Shown here piece by piece: positions 20,874 through 32,507 of a DNA stretch of 64,000 nucleotides. The notes under the pieces were generated by a model. The model had not been told where the DNA came from. It saw only the letters and a list, made by a program, of their open reading frames with translations, and did not search any database. Both the position numbers and the translations under genes were made by a program. The stretch's first letter is position 1; every line of letters begins with the position of its first letter. The DNA comes from Candida dubliniensis CD36 (Eukaryota; Ascomycota; Pichiomycetes; Serinales; Debaryomycetaceae): assembly GCF_000026945.1 (NCBI RefSeq), contig NC_012866.1, positions 310,001 to 374,000 on the forward strand. The letters are read 5' to 3'.

Positions 20874-23217
20874 TTGGGATTATAAGGGGTTAACAAGTTA
20901 ATTACTGCTGGTGGTGGTGGTGCAGCTACAACTACTGTTGTTATATTTTTTATTTTTATTTATTATTTTTTGATTGACTTTTTAATATTTTTTAGATTTA
21001 TAGCTTTTATATACATATAATGTTTTTGTTTTTTTTTTTATATTTTGTGATTGTAGTTCGTCCTTTGAATGAACTTGTGACGAGGACCGAGTTAACAATC
21101 CATAAGAATTGGCCCAGCTTAGATTAGAATCATAATCGAGGCTTTTTTCCTTTTGTTATCAAAATAACGTTATCAGTGATATATGAAAAAAAAAAAAAAA
21201 GCAACTCCATATTTGTTATGACAGAATTTTATTTTATAACTTTAGATTGTGAATTAATACCAATTTAGCATTGAAGTAGTCTCCAATGAAAAACTTCTCT
21301 TCTTTTTAGTTGTTGGTTGGTTGGTTTAGGTCTAGATCTATTGTATAAAGGAGGATGAATAGGAAGGTGTTGCATTTATCAATCGTTATCAAAACGGTCT
21401 GTTATTTGATGTAGTACTATTTGGATAACACAAACAGTCATTTTATTCCAAAAAAAAACAAGGGGGGTTCAGGGGGTGGGTGGGAACAAAAGTGGCATTT
21501 AATAAGGGGAGGGGGGAGGCAGGCATTAAAAAACCCAAAAAAAATAAAGCTTATTTCTATTATTGTGATTAAGTATTTAACTAAATTTAGTTTGGTTTGG
21601 TTTGGTTTGGTTATATTAGGTTGATTATTTTTAGAATAGTTTGAAATATTATTATTACTCAGTATAGTAATGAAACAATATCTACGACTTTGCGGTTTCT
21701 ATTAGCATGTTTCAAGCTACTCTTTTGATTGTTATACCTGCCCATTTCCTCCTCCTTCTCTATATTGGTTTCCTTTTTTTGGTAAAAATTAAAGTCAAAC
21801 GGAGAATTCCTGTTTCATACTTTCTTCCTCAACTTGACCAAACAAAAGTATTGTCAACTCATGTTAGAGGTTAGAAATACAATGGTTGACAAATGACACC
21901 ATGCGCTTTCTTTTTTTGTCGTTTATTTTATTTTATTTTATTTGCTGCACGTCCAAAACAGAATAAAATGTAATTGATTGTTTAATACTTTCAACAATAG
22001 GAACCACCACCTTACATTTGGCAGACAACTGACAGACAGGGTACTTGAAATAATAAGAGAAAGGGTCAATCGACTGATGTGCTTTGAATGAATGATTGAG
22101 CTAAACAACTTCATGTTTAATTGAAGAGTTGCCAAAAATCTAAAAGATTACCTTACTAATCAATCAGTCAAACACCAGAAGTTATCAACTTGGTAAATAA
22201 CGCAAACACCCTATTAGCCACCATTTATCAATTGATTGATTCTGTTGAAAACATTATTCTCCTCTTACGAATTGCTCAATTATTAGTCCATATATACAGA
22301 CAACCCAATTACCAAACAATTACGAGCACACCCAAGCAAGACAAAAGGTCTTTTTTTTTTTTTTTTTTTTTTTGAGAAAGTTACACGATCCAAATATTAA
22401 TTACTGGCGAAATTTATTAGGGTTAAGATATACACGTCAATTTACATATTGAAATTATTTGACTGGATAATTTGATTTGATTTGATTTGATTTGATGTGA
22501 TGTGATGTGATTTTAAATTACGTTATTGATTTAACATTCCCGTTTTGATCTAATTTCATATACTTGGAATATATACTCCCACCCAAAAATAAAAGAGGAA
22601 GTTTCTATCAAATATATCCAGTGACATGTTAGACGATTTCAAATCAATAGACCTTTTATCAAGTTGTATAATGGAGCAGTTATTGAAAGTTCAATGATTG
22701 TTTTAATTGAAGGATTTTTTTTTAGACGATGTTTATAATCGCTTTAATTATTTCAGTTTTTCTTTATCTTTTTTTTTTGTCTTTGTTACTCGTTGATTTT
22801 TTTTGTCTTTGTCTTTGCTTCCTTTTCGTCTTTGATTACGTCCCGCCTTCCATTCCAGTTTCCTCCCCTCCTCACTTCCTTGCCATTTTCCACCACTAAC
22901 GAGAGCCTGATAATGGTATGTATATAAAAGTCTACAGATATTATCTGAAAGGGATAGAAAATAGTGTATGGCAGTAGCTACATTTGTTACTGTTGCTGTT
23001 GTTATTGCTGGTGGTGGATAAAAATAACAATGTATCAATTATTATATCTTATTTCTAATTGTTCAACCTTGACAATAAACATTCCTTTTCTTTTCTTTTC
23101 TTCTTTTCTTTCTGTTGTTATTTTTGTATTATCTTTGTTGTTATTGAATTGTACTTAAATTATTTTAGACGTACTTGAGAAAAGAGACTTATGCATTATA
23201 CATATATAAGACACAAA
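20874..23217. other. 2.3-kb gene-free region between the P450 gene and BEM2
   Basis: No gene is supported. It has a tandem TTTGG run at about 21590-21610, a 23-base T tract at about 22350-22373 and a TTTGA/TGTGA repeat at about 22477-22512. BEM2 regulatory sequence is expected at the right end. The frames at 21421, 22190 and 22748 are low-complexity or lack coding character. Confidence 0.6.
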
Positions 23218-23316
23218 ATGGGAAATATATTCAGAATGGGTGGTGGACAACAAGAACAAGAAGAACAAGTACTAGAAGAACAACAAGAACAACAAGAACA
23301 ACAAATTAAAATGTAA
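23218..23316 (+). CDS. 32-codon ORF, possible alternative first exon (or uORF) of BEM2
   Basis: ATG at 23218 in good context (ACAAAATGG) encodes MGNIFRMGGG followed by a Gln/Glu repeat and stops at 23314. The MGN start looks like an N-myristoylation signal. A GTAAGT donor overlaps the stop (exon would end at 23312). Joining to the TAG acceptor at 23744-23746 inside BEM2 keeps the BEM2 frame, replacing MRKIWNR with the myristoyl-type N-terminus. No TACTAAC branch point is visible in the 434-nt interval, so this is unproven. Otherwise it is an upstream ORF in the BEM2 leader. Confidence 0.35.
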   Translation: MGNIFRMGGGQQEQEEQVLEEQQEQQEQQIKM

Positions 23317-23726
23317 GTTGGTTTTATTTTTTTTTTCTTGTTGTTGTTGTTGTTGTTGTTAATATTTGTTCATTAATTAACTAATTTATTATATGTATTT
23401 TGATTTTCGTTTCTTTCATTTTCAACAAAATCTTTTTTTTTTTTTTTGTTTTGTTGTTTTTTGGCGACCCGTCCTATTTCTTATTTCTAAAATTTTAAAT
23501 TTTAAATTCTTTCTCTTTTTTTAAAAAAAATTCTTACAACTTGTTCATTTCATTTTATTGAATTCATTTCAGTTCAGTTCAGTTTACTTCAGTTCAGTTC
23601 AGTTCACTTCATTGATTCATTCATTTAGTTCATTCATTCTTTTTTTTTTTCCTTAAATAAATAAATCTATTGGGATTCTCCAACATCATATCTTTAACAA
23701 CACCAATTGATAAATAATCAACCATC
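23317..23726 (+). promoter_or_regulatory. BEM2 5' leader with TTCAG repeat
   Basis: Pyrimidine-rich stretch with T tracts and about six TTCAG-type units (23568-23610) that provide many potential CAG acceptors. A TAA stop lies in the BEM2 frame just before the ATG at 23727, so the annotated start stands unless splicing skips this region. Confidence 0.5.
23568..23610. repeat. Tandem TTCAG repeat
   Basis: Imperfect tandem pentamers (TTCAG/TTCAC) about 120-160 bp upstream of the BEM2 start codon. Confidence 0.75.
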
Positions 23727-26700
23727 ATGAGAAAGATTTGGAATAGAAAAGATAAAGATAAACGAAAGAGTGTTTCTCACGATACTACTAATTCCCCAAG
23801 TATATATTCAAATCATCACCTTGATTCTAATGAACATTTACCTGCACAATCACACCAACAAGGATCAGATCAATATTCTGATCACAATCACCACCGCAAC
23901 CATCAACACCACCACAACCACCACAACCACCACAACCACCTTGTCCATACAGAGTCACATGAGGAAACAGCTAGTTTTGATTATGAAGATATGGCATCTA
24001 TACACGAACAACCATATTCTTTATCAGATAAACAGTCCACAACCAGTACATCAACTTTGTCTGCAACTACAGGTGCTTCAACATTGGCAACATTGAATAC
24101 TCAACCACATACTTATACATCATCAACTAGAGGAGGAGGAGGGGTTACAGGTGTTAGTGGCAGTGGCAGTGGTCCAGGAAAGAAACTCAATTCTCCTCCG
24201 TGCCAATCACCAGTTGCACCTAATGTAAAATTGAATTCATTAATTAAACATGATCATGATACGACTGTTGCAAAACATTCTTGGGTTAATGGTGTTTTCA
24301 ATGGGAGTGAAATCAATGAAAACAACTTAAAGTTGTTTCGTGCTGAGTTGAAAGGATCACATTTGTATCTTTATAAGGCACCATCAAACTTGAATGTCAA
24401 GAAATTCCGATTACAAGAACCTCCTATACCCAAAGAAGTCGAAGCAATGATGAAGAGTAAGAACGATAGTAGCAGTAGCATCCATAATTTCAATAATAGT
24501 TCCACTTCATTGGCTAACAGCAACAGTATCAATGAAAATGTTATTGCTGATCATCATATTGACAATGCAACAGTTGAGACCAATACTTCAACCCTAATTG
24601 ATACAAAACCATTAGATATCTCACAAATCAGTAGTCCCATTGTTCAAAAAGCTCCTAGTGTACACCCTCCTCCGTTGGGGTTGAGGAAAAACTCCACCGT
24701 GGAAACTACAACAATTCCAGTCAATAGAAATGTTTTTGAGGCACCTTACCCTAGCAGTATTCCTAACACACCAGTGACTGCACCACCTACATTACCCATA
24801 ACTTCTTCTATAGATATATCAGAGCACAACATTACATATTACAAGGTTGAAGTCCCCCATCCAGATTTACTATATGACTTTGATACACATCGATTTTCTG
24901 CTCCATTTTTCAAGGATGGGAAAAACACATTAGAAGCAGTTTTCCACTTTTTATTATTCAATCAAGATCCTTTGGATACCCGTACTATCAACACAATAGT
25001 TGATGTTTTACCCGTTCTACCAGATTTTGGGAAAATAATGAGGTTTTTCTCTCTCTACGTGCAAAGCATATTTGAGAAGAAATTTGATGGTATGACAAAC
25101 TTGGAGTTGGTTGTTGCCAGAGTTTTACAGGTGTTAAAAAATTTGGAAGAACATTTTGATGGATTTTTATTAAAATCTGATATTGCCCCCTATATTTTGA
25201 AAGTATTGGAAATGATTAATCATTACGATATTGAGGATATCACTATTTTCAAAAACAAAATGCTTCAAAAGCAACAAGTGTTGATAGATTTGCTTAATAA
25301 TGATAACTTGCCACTTAATGTTCAACCATTTCAAGACTTGAATTCCACAGTATTTATGAAAGAAATTAATTTGATTGATTTTGCCTATACTATCAGTGAA
25401 ATTGATTTAAAGTTTTTTGGCAATTGGAATTCCAACATTGATAAATCTTTATTACTATATTCTTCAATTAGTGATGACACCAATCGAGATTTTTTCTACA
25501 AAAAGAACCCCTTAATATTCAATAATGATTATCACGTTCATTATTTGTCAAGATTGTTGGTAAACCATTTGTTTGTGGAAAATTCGAGCACCAATATGAG
25601 TTCAGCTAATTTGGAAAACAAAGCGAGATTATTGGAAAAATGGATTGATTTAGGGTGTTTATTAGATAAATCAGGAAACATGTCATCCTGGTTGGGTATA
25701 TCATCAGTCATATTGTCTCAACCCGTTTTAAGATTAACCAAAATCTGGTCGTTAGTGGCACCAGATTATATTAGACTATTGAAAAGTGATTGGTCACCAG
25801 TTTTGTTTGAGTTGGACAGAAGATATTTGGTTAATGAATCTACCATTGACCATGGCAAGTCAAACCATTTGGGTAACGAAGAATCGAGAGATTTGAGCAC
25901 CAAGGACTCTTATCATATCATGGCACCAAGAGGTTTAGGAAAAATTTACCCTAAGGAAAGAGTGATTCCCTTCTTTGGAGATTTAGTAATTAACAACAGT
26001 GGCAACACTATAGATAAGAGTATTGATATTTATGAAATTGAATCGATATGGAAACGAGTAAATTATTCCTTTGATAGGTGGAATCACTATTTGGCCAACT
26101 TGACCAATTATGATGAAATTATCAAATATAATGACGATGTTTTACGTCGATATGATTCTATGGGATTTATATTTTCCAATGAAAGCTTAAACCAAGTATT
26201 ATATTTGGGCCCAAATAATAGTGACGATAGACAACTTGAAAATGTGCCATCACCAATAAAGCACCAAGAATTGAATAATGATATAAAGAACAAACTCTTA
26301 CGTTTGATTGAATTGAATTGTGATTCGATAAATATGGAGAAAATCATGAAATTATCTATCAACTTAGAACCAGAGCTTCCAGAAGCGTATTTGGATGCCA
26401 CTACGTCCATTTCTGTTGCCCCATCAACACCACATGAATCAACAATATTGAAAAGCAATTTTAATAGGTCTAATTTGTCTGTTAGTTCAATCGAATCATC
26501 AGTCTCCCTTAGTGAGACACTGTTGAGTGAATCTAACCCTGCTTCTCGAATTCCTAGCTTTAACAACAAATTTTTCAAAATTGATCTAGGGAAATACGAT
26601 GAGTTGATGAATACAGGTGACAAAACAGACCCACAACCATTAGATCCATCTGTGAACAAGCACAATTTTGTTATTGATAATGAATTGACTTTCAGAATTG

Positions 26701-29700
26701 ATGATTTTATATCTGAATTGGATAATAGCTCTACTAGTTCTGTTACTGGTAGTGGGACTGCTGCTGGTGGTGGTGGTGGTGGTAGTAGTGGCTATGACGA
26801 TTTTGCTGGAGGTGACGACGACGATGATGTTCCAGGTTTGGGTATCGATGTTGATGATATTTTGAATTCGGATAAGTTCACAAATTTTCTGATGTCACCA
26901 AAGGCTAATAATTCCAAGTCTTCTAAAAGGAAATTAAGTATCGATGGAAGTATGAAAAAAATTTACAAATTTATTCCTAAATATGCCACTGTTGACAGAT
27001 TGATTGACTTGTTGTTACTCGACTCCAAGTATTTCCACCGTGATGTTCATCTTGATTTGACGGAATATAGATTTGTGTTTTTATTAAACTACAATTCATT
27101 CATGACAACAAAGGATTTGTTAGATAAATTAGCACACAGGTTTGTAAATTCAGGAAATGCAGTGATATCGGTTATGAAAAAGAATTATTTACTCAAAAAA
27201 TTGAACCATGAATCCGACAGGACGAAGATGGAACCAAACTTCAACCAGGGAACCCCACAATTGGCTATGAATTTCCCCAACTGGAATTTGGATACTGCAG
27301 TAGATTTGAATGAATTGGGAGAGGTTGACTATGAATTGTTACTCAAGATTCAGATCAATATATTGAAAGTGTTGATTGTTTTGATAAATAATTTCTATTC
27401 CAATTTTTCTTTGGATTTGGCCAATAAGAGTATATTAATCAAATTACTCAAATTGTTTAGCAATGAAATTTTACAGTGGTACAACTCAAACAAAATCGAT
27501 AATACTTTGGAGAAATCGTTTGAGAGTTTGGTAACTTATTACAAGAAATTGAAAAAATTGTTTGTGAAAAAAACTTACAGACCAGTTGAAGTGCTGAAAT
27601 TTGATGAATATTTGATTTCTGAATTTAGATTCAACAATTCTCTTCACGAAGTGCCGATGAATAGAAACTTACCAAGTCACAGAAATGTTCATAAAATCGA
27701 AAAGTTCTTGTATAAATTCAACAAACTATTAGCGGTGTTTTACAAAGGAATAAAAACCGAAGATTGGGTTAGAGTGTACAAGATTTTGGAAAACTCGTTT
27801 GAAAGAAATTCCTTATTAGATTTCAGCTTACAAAAACCCACAGTACTGGATGACCAAATAATAGTCTCCAATATTTTCAATTTTTTCGAATCTTTGGTCA
27901 TTCCTGATGAACGTCAGTTGTTGTTGAAAAAATTCCCACTTGTTTTCCGTAAATTGTTCAAAGTGTACTTTAAATTCAAAAGCTATTTGTTGGTGCAATT
28001 GACTGATTTGAATATAACCACTGATGAGAGATTGGATAGAATGAAGACATTGTTGATAATGGCTAAAGTTTCAAAATTGAAAATGAGTGATAATCAATTC
28101 ATTTTTGAAGGTAGTGGTAATATTCCATCTTGTATTGAGACAGCAATTATTAATGTGATTTATTCACCAGAGAGTCGAAGATTTTCCAATTTATGGGTAC
28201 GAGCAGCACAAACATTAACTCATCGTGATGGGAACTTTGATAGTGTTGAACTGTTGTTGCCTCCCAATATCACCATCAATGATTTACAATCGACTGAACC
28301 ATTATTGCCATGTTTTGGGTGGATTATTGAGAACTTAATTGAAACTGATAAATGTCCTTCCTATTATAAGAATCAGATTAATTTCAACAAGAGATATTTG
28401 ATTTATAAATTGATTAGAGAATTAAGTGTGGAGGATTTTGAAGGCGAATCCGGTTCTAATGATTTCAGTTTTAATGAATCTCGTGAGTTTGACTTTTTAT
28501 TAAAATTGGATGAATCATTGGTGAATCAGCAAAATCTTAGAGAATTTGCCCCAATTGAAAAAGCTGAGATTTTCCAGAGAATTATGAAAGAACAACATCA
28601 AATATTAATTATTGATAATCAAAAGAAACACATCAGGGATTCAAAACGACTTATCAAGGGAACAAACAATTTATCTATTCGTTCTGCCACTAATAGCAGT
28701 TTCATCAATATCCATAGTGGAATCAGTACCAGTAGTAGCACTGTAACTGCCACCACCACCAATACTAATAGCAACAACAACAACATTAACAATAATAATA
28801 CTACTACTACGAATAATAATGTATTAAGTGGAATGCACAATTTGACAAGAAAAACATCAAATACATCTTTGAAGCGTCAGTCGTTATCATACAAATCGAG
28901 CTCATCGTCTAGATTTAAAATAAGTGGATTATTTACCAAATCAAGACCATTTTCGTTAACTGGGAACACATCTGCTCCGGAAAGAGTTGTTAGTATTGAG
29001 GAATTACCAAATCCAGAAGATTCTATTGAACCAAAGCAAAAGCCATTTGTCGTGATACCTTTAAAGAACAAAAAGATTTTCCCCGTGTACCTTATGCCGT
29101 TGTGTTTTAAGATCGATTCTGAAACAACTAATGATCACTACTTTTTCCAAGCGACAGGTGATACTGATTTGAATGAATGGTTAGTTAAATTGAATTATGC
29201 CAATAGACATTGGTTTTATTCGCGTATTCTTAATAACAAGACTACAAACAACAATCTTGTCTTTGGTGTACCAATTAGTTTTATTTGTGTAAGAGAATTA
29301 TCTGTTGTTCCTAAGTTTTTGGAGGCCATATTCCATGAAATTGAGTCTGAGGGAATCAAAGATGTTGGTATTTATCGTATCAGTTCCTCAATCAGTGAAT
29401 TAACTAGCATTAAGCAAACGATAGATAGGACAGGCACTATCAATTTTGATGAACGAGGTTATGATACTCATGCTTTGACTAGTATTGTCAAATCCTATTT
29501 CCGTGAATTACCAGATTCGTTAATAACTGATGATGCTATCAGTCAATTTTATGAGTTGAAATTGGAACAAGACAGTAAAAATCAAAACCAAGATCGTGAT
29601 GCATTTGATTTGAATGCATATCAGAAAATTTTACACTCTTTACCAGTGGTCAATTTCAATACTTTGAAAATATTGGTAAAACATTTGAACAAAATCAGTG

Positions 29701-30332
29701 AACACAAAGAAGTCAATAAAATGACGACATCTAATATTGCTACTGTGATAGGACCTGCATTGACAGAATCTAGTAATTTGGATATTTTAATTAACAATTT
29801 TGGATTTATGAATTTGGTTTTAGAAAAATTGATCAATAATTATCATGGTGTTTTTGACGATAGAGAAGATGATACTAATAAAGAGGTTGAATCGGATTTG
29901 AATCACGTGCACGAGCAAAATTCAGAAACAGAGATTGACAGTGGTCATGAACTTGAACAAGAGCAAGAGCAAGAACATGAGCATGAACATCATATTCAAA
30001 TTCACATCAAGCCGGAACGTGAACCTGAACGTGAACACAAACAAGAATATGATTATGGTCTCAAGCATAACCATGAACATGTTGATACAAGTGTGGATCT
30101 GAAAGTGGTAGAAAGACAATTTCAACAGCAGCTGGAACTCGGACAAGATCGTGACAATATCCCACGTAAGAAGAATGTTATTCAAAGTGGTATTGAATCT
30201 AATGATGGAGGTCATCTTACAAAAGTTGTTTCAGATGAAACAACAAGAAACAACAAGACAGTCACGAAACCTAATCAAAACTTTATTGGTGAAGGGTTCT
30301 CCCAGGAAGAAGAGCTTAAAGTACAGTTTTGA
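23727..30332 (+). CDS. BEM2: Rho GTPase-activating protein Bem2
   Basis: 2201-residue RhoGAP controlling Cdc42/Rho1 activity, polarity and morphogenesis (yeast Bem2 is about 2170 residues). The basic start MRKIWNRKDKDKRKS resembles yeast Bem2. Next come a His/Asn/Ser-rich region and a PH-like segment at about 185-232. A RasGEF-N-like region lies at about 1080-1150 (TVDRLIDLLLLDSKYF), followed by a divergent Cdc25-like region. A PH domain is at about 1750-1830, and the RhoGAP domain at about 1848-2035 has arginine finger R1884 (DVGIYRISS) and the NIATVIGPAL segment. The tail beyond the GAP domain (about 2040-2201) is charged with Glu-Gln-His repeats. Poly-His, poly-Gly and poly-Asn tracts are CAC/CAT, GGT and AAC/AAT repeats. 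The tail is a likely variable part. Confidence 0.96.
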   Translation: MRKIWNRKDKDKRKSVSHDTTNSPSIYSNHHLDSNEHLPAQSHQQGSDQYSDHNHHRNHQHHHNHHNHHNHLVHTESHEETASFDYEDMASIHEQPYSLSDKQSTTSTSTLSATTGASTLATLNTQPHTYTSSTRGGGGVTGVSGSGSGPGKKLNSPPCQSPVAPNVKLNSLIKHDHDTTVAKHSWVNGVFNGSEINENNLKLFRAELKGSHLYLYKAPSNLNVKKFRLQEPPIPKEVEAMMKSKNDSSSSIHNFNNSSTSLANSNSINENVIADHHIDNATVETNTSTLIDTKPLDISQISSPIVQKAPSVHPPPLGLRKNSTVETTTIPVNRNVFEAPYPSSIPNTPVTAPPTLPITSSIDISEHNITYYKVEVPHPDLLYDFDTHRFSAPFFKDGKNTLEAVFHFLLFNQDPLDTRTINTIVDVLPVLPDFGKIMRFFSLYVQSIFEKKFDGMTNLELVVARVLQVLKNLEEHFDGFLLKSDIAPYILKVLEMINHYDIEDITIFKNKMLQKQQVLIDLLNNDNLPLNVQPFQDLNSTVFMKEINLIDFAYTISEIDLKFFGNWNSNIDKSLLLYSSISDDTNRDFFYKKNPLIFNNDYHVHYLSRLLVNHLFVENSSTNMSSANLENKARLLEKWIDLGCLLDKSGNMSSWLGISSVILSQPVLRLTKIWSLVAPDYIRLLKSDWSPVLFELDRRYLVNESTIDHGKSNHLGNEESRDLSTKDSYHIMAPRGLGKIYPKERVIPFFGDLVINNSGNTIDKSIDIYEIESIWKRVNYSFDRWNHYLANLTNYDEIIKYNDDVLRRYDSMGFIFSNESLNQVLYLGPNNSDDRQLENVPSPIKHQELNNDIKNKLLRLIELNCDSINMEKIMKLSINLEPELPEAYLDATTSISVAPSTPHESTILKSNFNRSNLSVSSIESSVSLSETLLSESNPASRIPSFNNKFFKIDLGKYDELMNTGDKTDPQPLDPSVNKHNFVIDNELTFRIDDFISELDNSSTSSVTGSGTAAGGGGGGSSGYDDFAGGDDDDDVPGLGIDVDDILNSDKFTNFLMSPKANNSKSSKRKLSIDGSMKKIYKFIPKYATVDRLIDLLLLDSKYFHRDVHLDLTEYRFVFLLNYNSFMTTKDLLDKLAHRFVNSGNAVISVMKKNYLLKKLNHESDRTKMEPNFNQGTPQLAMNFPNWNLDTAVDLNELGEVDYELLLKIQINILKVLIVLINNFYSNFSLDLANKSILIKLLKLFSNEILQWYNSNKIDNTLEKSFESLVTYYKKLKKLFVKKTYRPVEVLKFDEYLISEFRFNNSLHEVPMNRNLPSHRNVHKIEKFLYKFNKLLAVFYKGIKTEDWVRVYKILENSFERNSLLDFSLQKPTVLDDQIIVSNIFNFFESLVIPDERQLLLKKFPLVFRKLFKVYFKFKSYLLVQLTDLNITTDERLDRMKTLLIMAKVSKLKMSDNQFIFEGSGNIPSCIETAIINVIYSPESRRFSNLWVRAAQTLTHRDGNFDSVELLLPPNITINDLQSTEPLLPCFGWIIENLIETDKCPSYYKNQINFNKRYLIYKLIRELSVEDFEGESGSNDFSFNESREFDFLLKLDESLVNQQNLREFAPIEKAEIFQRIMKEQHQILIIDNQKKHIRDSKRLIKGTNNLSIRSATNSSFINIHSGISTSSSTVTATTTNTNSNNNNINNNNTTTTNNNVLSGMHNLTRKTSNTSLKRQSLSYKSSSSSRFKISGLFTKSRPFSLTGNTSAPERVVSIEELPNPEDSIEPKQKPFVVIPLKNKKIFPVYLMPLCFKIDSETTNDHYFFQATGDTDLNEWLVKLNYANRHWFYSRILNNKTTNNNLVFGVPISFICVRELSVVPKFLEAIFHEIESEGIKDVGIYRISSSISELTSIKQTIDRTGTINFDERGYDTHALTSIVKSYFRELPDSLITDDAISQFYELKLEQDSKNQNQDRDAFDLNAYQKILHSLPVVNFNTLKILVKHLNKISEHKEVNKMTTSNIATVIGPALTESSNLDILINNFGFMNLVLEKLINNYHGVFDDREDDTNKEVESDLNHVHEQNSETEIDSGHELEQEQEQEHEHEHHIQIHIKPEREPEREHKQEYDYGLKHNHEHVDTSVDLKVVERQFQQQLELGQDRDNIPRKKNVIQSGIESNDGGHLTKVVSDETTRNNKTVTKPNQNFIGEGFSQEEELKVQF

Positions 30333-30486
30333 ATATAGTATTTAATTTCTATTGCACACTTTGTATTTATAGTAGTGATAATGATGGTATAATTTATATA
30401 TATATATATATATACGAATATTTTAGAAATGTTTTAAATAGAATGTAAGATAAAGTGAAAAGAAAATTGGGGTGTTAGGACTATTT

Positions 30487-31707
30487 TTAAGCAGTATCAA
30501 ATGATTCTTTACCAAAATCTGGTTTGCCACCTAAGGTTGCAAAGATATCGCCAACATAATTTTTGGAAGAGTATTTTTCACCACTTTCATAAACTGTTTC
30601 CCAATTTTGAACAATATCATGAATAATTGGGGTACCAGCAATAACCAAATTTTCTAAACTTGCGGAAATACCACCATCACTTCTATTGAAGAAATATTCA
30701 TAAGCTGACATGGATGGAGGAGGTCTTGAAAAATCAGAAATGGTTCTCATAATCATAACTCTATCATAATCTACCAACCCATGTTTGGCCAATCTTGTCA
30801 TGACCTCTAAAGTGGCATTATCTTCTTGAGCAGTAGAACAATAAGTAGCCGATCCATTAGTCATTAATGAAGTGAAATTAGCAAAATAATCGTTCAATAC
30901 ATTACCTGTGAAATAATTATCACTAGTTAAAGAATCACATTTAACCACTTTAGGTAATCCTTGAGCAGCAGTTTCATTATATAATTTTCTAAATTTGGCA
31001 TTACCTTCAGTACCATTATTTAGATGAACTTTAGAAGCTAATTCAACGGCTCTATCTCTTAATTTTTCATTGACTTCGAAAACTTCAGTACCATAAACGT
31101 TTCCTGGATAAGTATTTTGATTGTCGGTACCATATGGAATATAACCTGAAATCCAATCTGGATTAGTTTTATGATAATCTTCATAAGCCAATTGATATTC
31201 TAATCCCACTTGGATGGCATATTTAGCAAATGTAACTCCACCAAGAGTAGTATAATTTGGTTCACCACCAGCAATCCCACCAACTAAGAAATAAGTTTTA
31301 GTTAAATCAAATAATGGATTTAAAGTTAATGCTGAAATTGAACTAGCAGCATTAATTTCCCCTTCTCCAGTAGTGATTTGACAAATAGTATAATTTGTCG
31401 TACAATGAATATCAGGATAAACTGGTGATAATCCCGGTATAGTAATATTATGAACAAAATCCATAGCTTTTAACCATGGATCTCTTTCTAAACTAAACAT
31501 GGAAATAATAAATGCTTTTGGTTGATAAATGGCAAATGGGTTCCCATATGATGTTTGAACATGATTGTTTTTGGTATCTGGGATATCTTCGGATAATGCA
31601 GTTTCATTAATGGCTCTTTTCTCCATCACCGCCACAGGACTGGCAATGGTAACGGTAACCAATGTAGTAGTAGTAGTGGCTAATGTAAATAAAGTAGATA
31701 ACTTCAT
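30487..31707 (-). CDS. NUP: NUP-family purine nucleoside protein, secreted type
   Basis: 406-residue member of the NUP family (fungal 'purine nucleoside permease'), matching C. albicans Nup in length. Seen: an N-terminal hydrophobic signal sequence (about 1-22) and a Lys-Arg at 30-31, a possible Kex2 site. About 370 hydrophilic residues follow with many Asn-X-Ser/Thr sites and no further membrane segment. Family core: ITTGEGEINAASS, FLVGGIAGG, GVTFAKYAIQVGLEYQ, YGTEVFEVNEKLRDRA, KCDSLTSDNYFTG, and TRLAKHGLVDYDRVMIMRT. The fold is related to nucleoside phosphorylases, so 'permease' may be a misnomer for an exported nucleoside-binding or -cleaving protein. Neighbour 32508-33644 is a tandem paralogue. 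Confidence 0.92.
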   Translation of the reverse strand: MKLSTLFTLATTTTTLVTVTIASPVAVMEKRAINETALSEDIPDTKNNHVQTSYGNPFAIYQPKAFIISMFSLERDPWLKAMDFVHNITIPGLSPVYPDIHCTTNYTICQITTGEGEINAASSISALTLNPLFDLTKTYFLVGGIAGGEPNYTTLGGVTFAKYAIQVGLEYQLAYEDYHKTNPDWISGYIPYGTDNQNTYPGNVYGTEVFEVNEKLRDRAVELASKVHLNNGTEGNAKFRKLYNETAAQGLPKVVKCDSLTSDNYFTGNVLNDYFANFTSLMTNGSATYCSTAQEDNATLEVMTRLAKHGLVDYDRVMIMRTISDFSRPPPSMSAYEYFFNRSDGGISASLENLVIAGTPIIHDIVQNWETVYESGEKYSSKNYVGDIFATLGGKPDFGKESFDTA

Positions 31708-32507
31708 GGAAATGCAATTGTTATTATTAAAGTCAAATACCGAATGCTCTTACTTCTTTCCCAAAAGAAGTTTAGCAAAAGAGAGATGTATAGATCTATA
31801 TATATATATAACATTTATTTATTTATTGTTCAATCAAAAAGAGCCGTGAAGAGAGTTAAGATGAGGTACATTGTTAATAATTGGTTGTTTTTTTTTTTTT
31901 TTTTCATTGTTCCGAGTTTCATTTCATTATATTATGTTGTGTGGTATTTCTTTTATCTTTTAGTAATTAAATTAAATTAAATTAAAAACTTACTGATAAA
32001 GATAAATTAAACAACAGTAATGATTTTGTTCCCAAATAGGAAAACTGATAAACTATTGTTGTTGTTGTTGTTGTTGAAAATCTGTTCCAATTTTCCGATG
32101 GAACGGCAAAATCTCTCTCACATATTTAGGATGTCCGCCAACAGTTTGACCCTCAACAGAAAAAAGCAGGCACGGCATCAAATAGATAAAGAATTAAGAA
32201 CAATACTAGGAACAAGATGGAAGAAGTCAACTATACAAATATTTAAAAGTGTAACGGTATTGATTGTATTTTACTGTTCTTGTGTATTTGTGATGAATTG
32301 TATTGCCTTTTAGTTTGTGGAATCTTTTTAGGTCATCTCAATTTGTTTACCAAATGGACTGTTTGAGTAAACAATAAGAAGTGTGTTCTGTTTGTATTAA
32401 TTTAATCTATGTAATAAAAAGAGATCTATTTTTGACTTCTGTAATTATGCCATTGGCTTTGATTCAAATGGTAGCTGCTGTTACTGTGTGACATATAGCT
32501 GGTAGTA
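31708..32507. promoter_or_regulatory. Intergenic region between the two NUP genes
   Basis: 800 bp, promoter of NUP and 3' flank of its paralogue (both minus strand). It contains a TATATATATATA run at about 31799-31810, about 90-105 bp upstream of the NUP start, and an AT-rich ATTAA repeat near 31965-31985. A 97-codon plus-strand frame (32020-32313) has a Leu repeat from GTT-type codons and looks spurious. Confidence 0.6.

Noticed and set aside
32020..32313. 97-codon ORF between the NUP genes
   Set aside because: Its Leu run comes from a GTT-type repeat, the rest lacks coding character, and it overlaps the NUP promoter.
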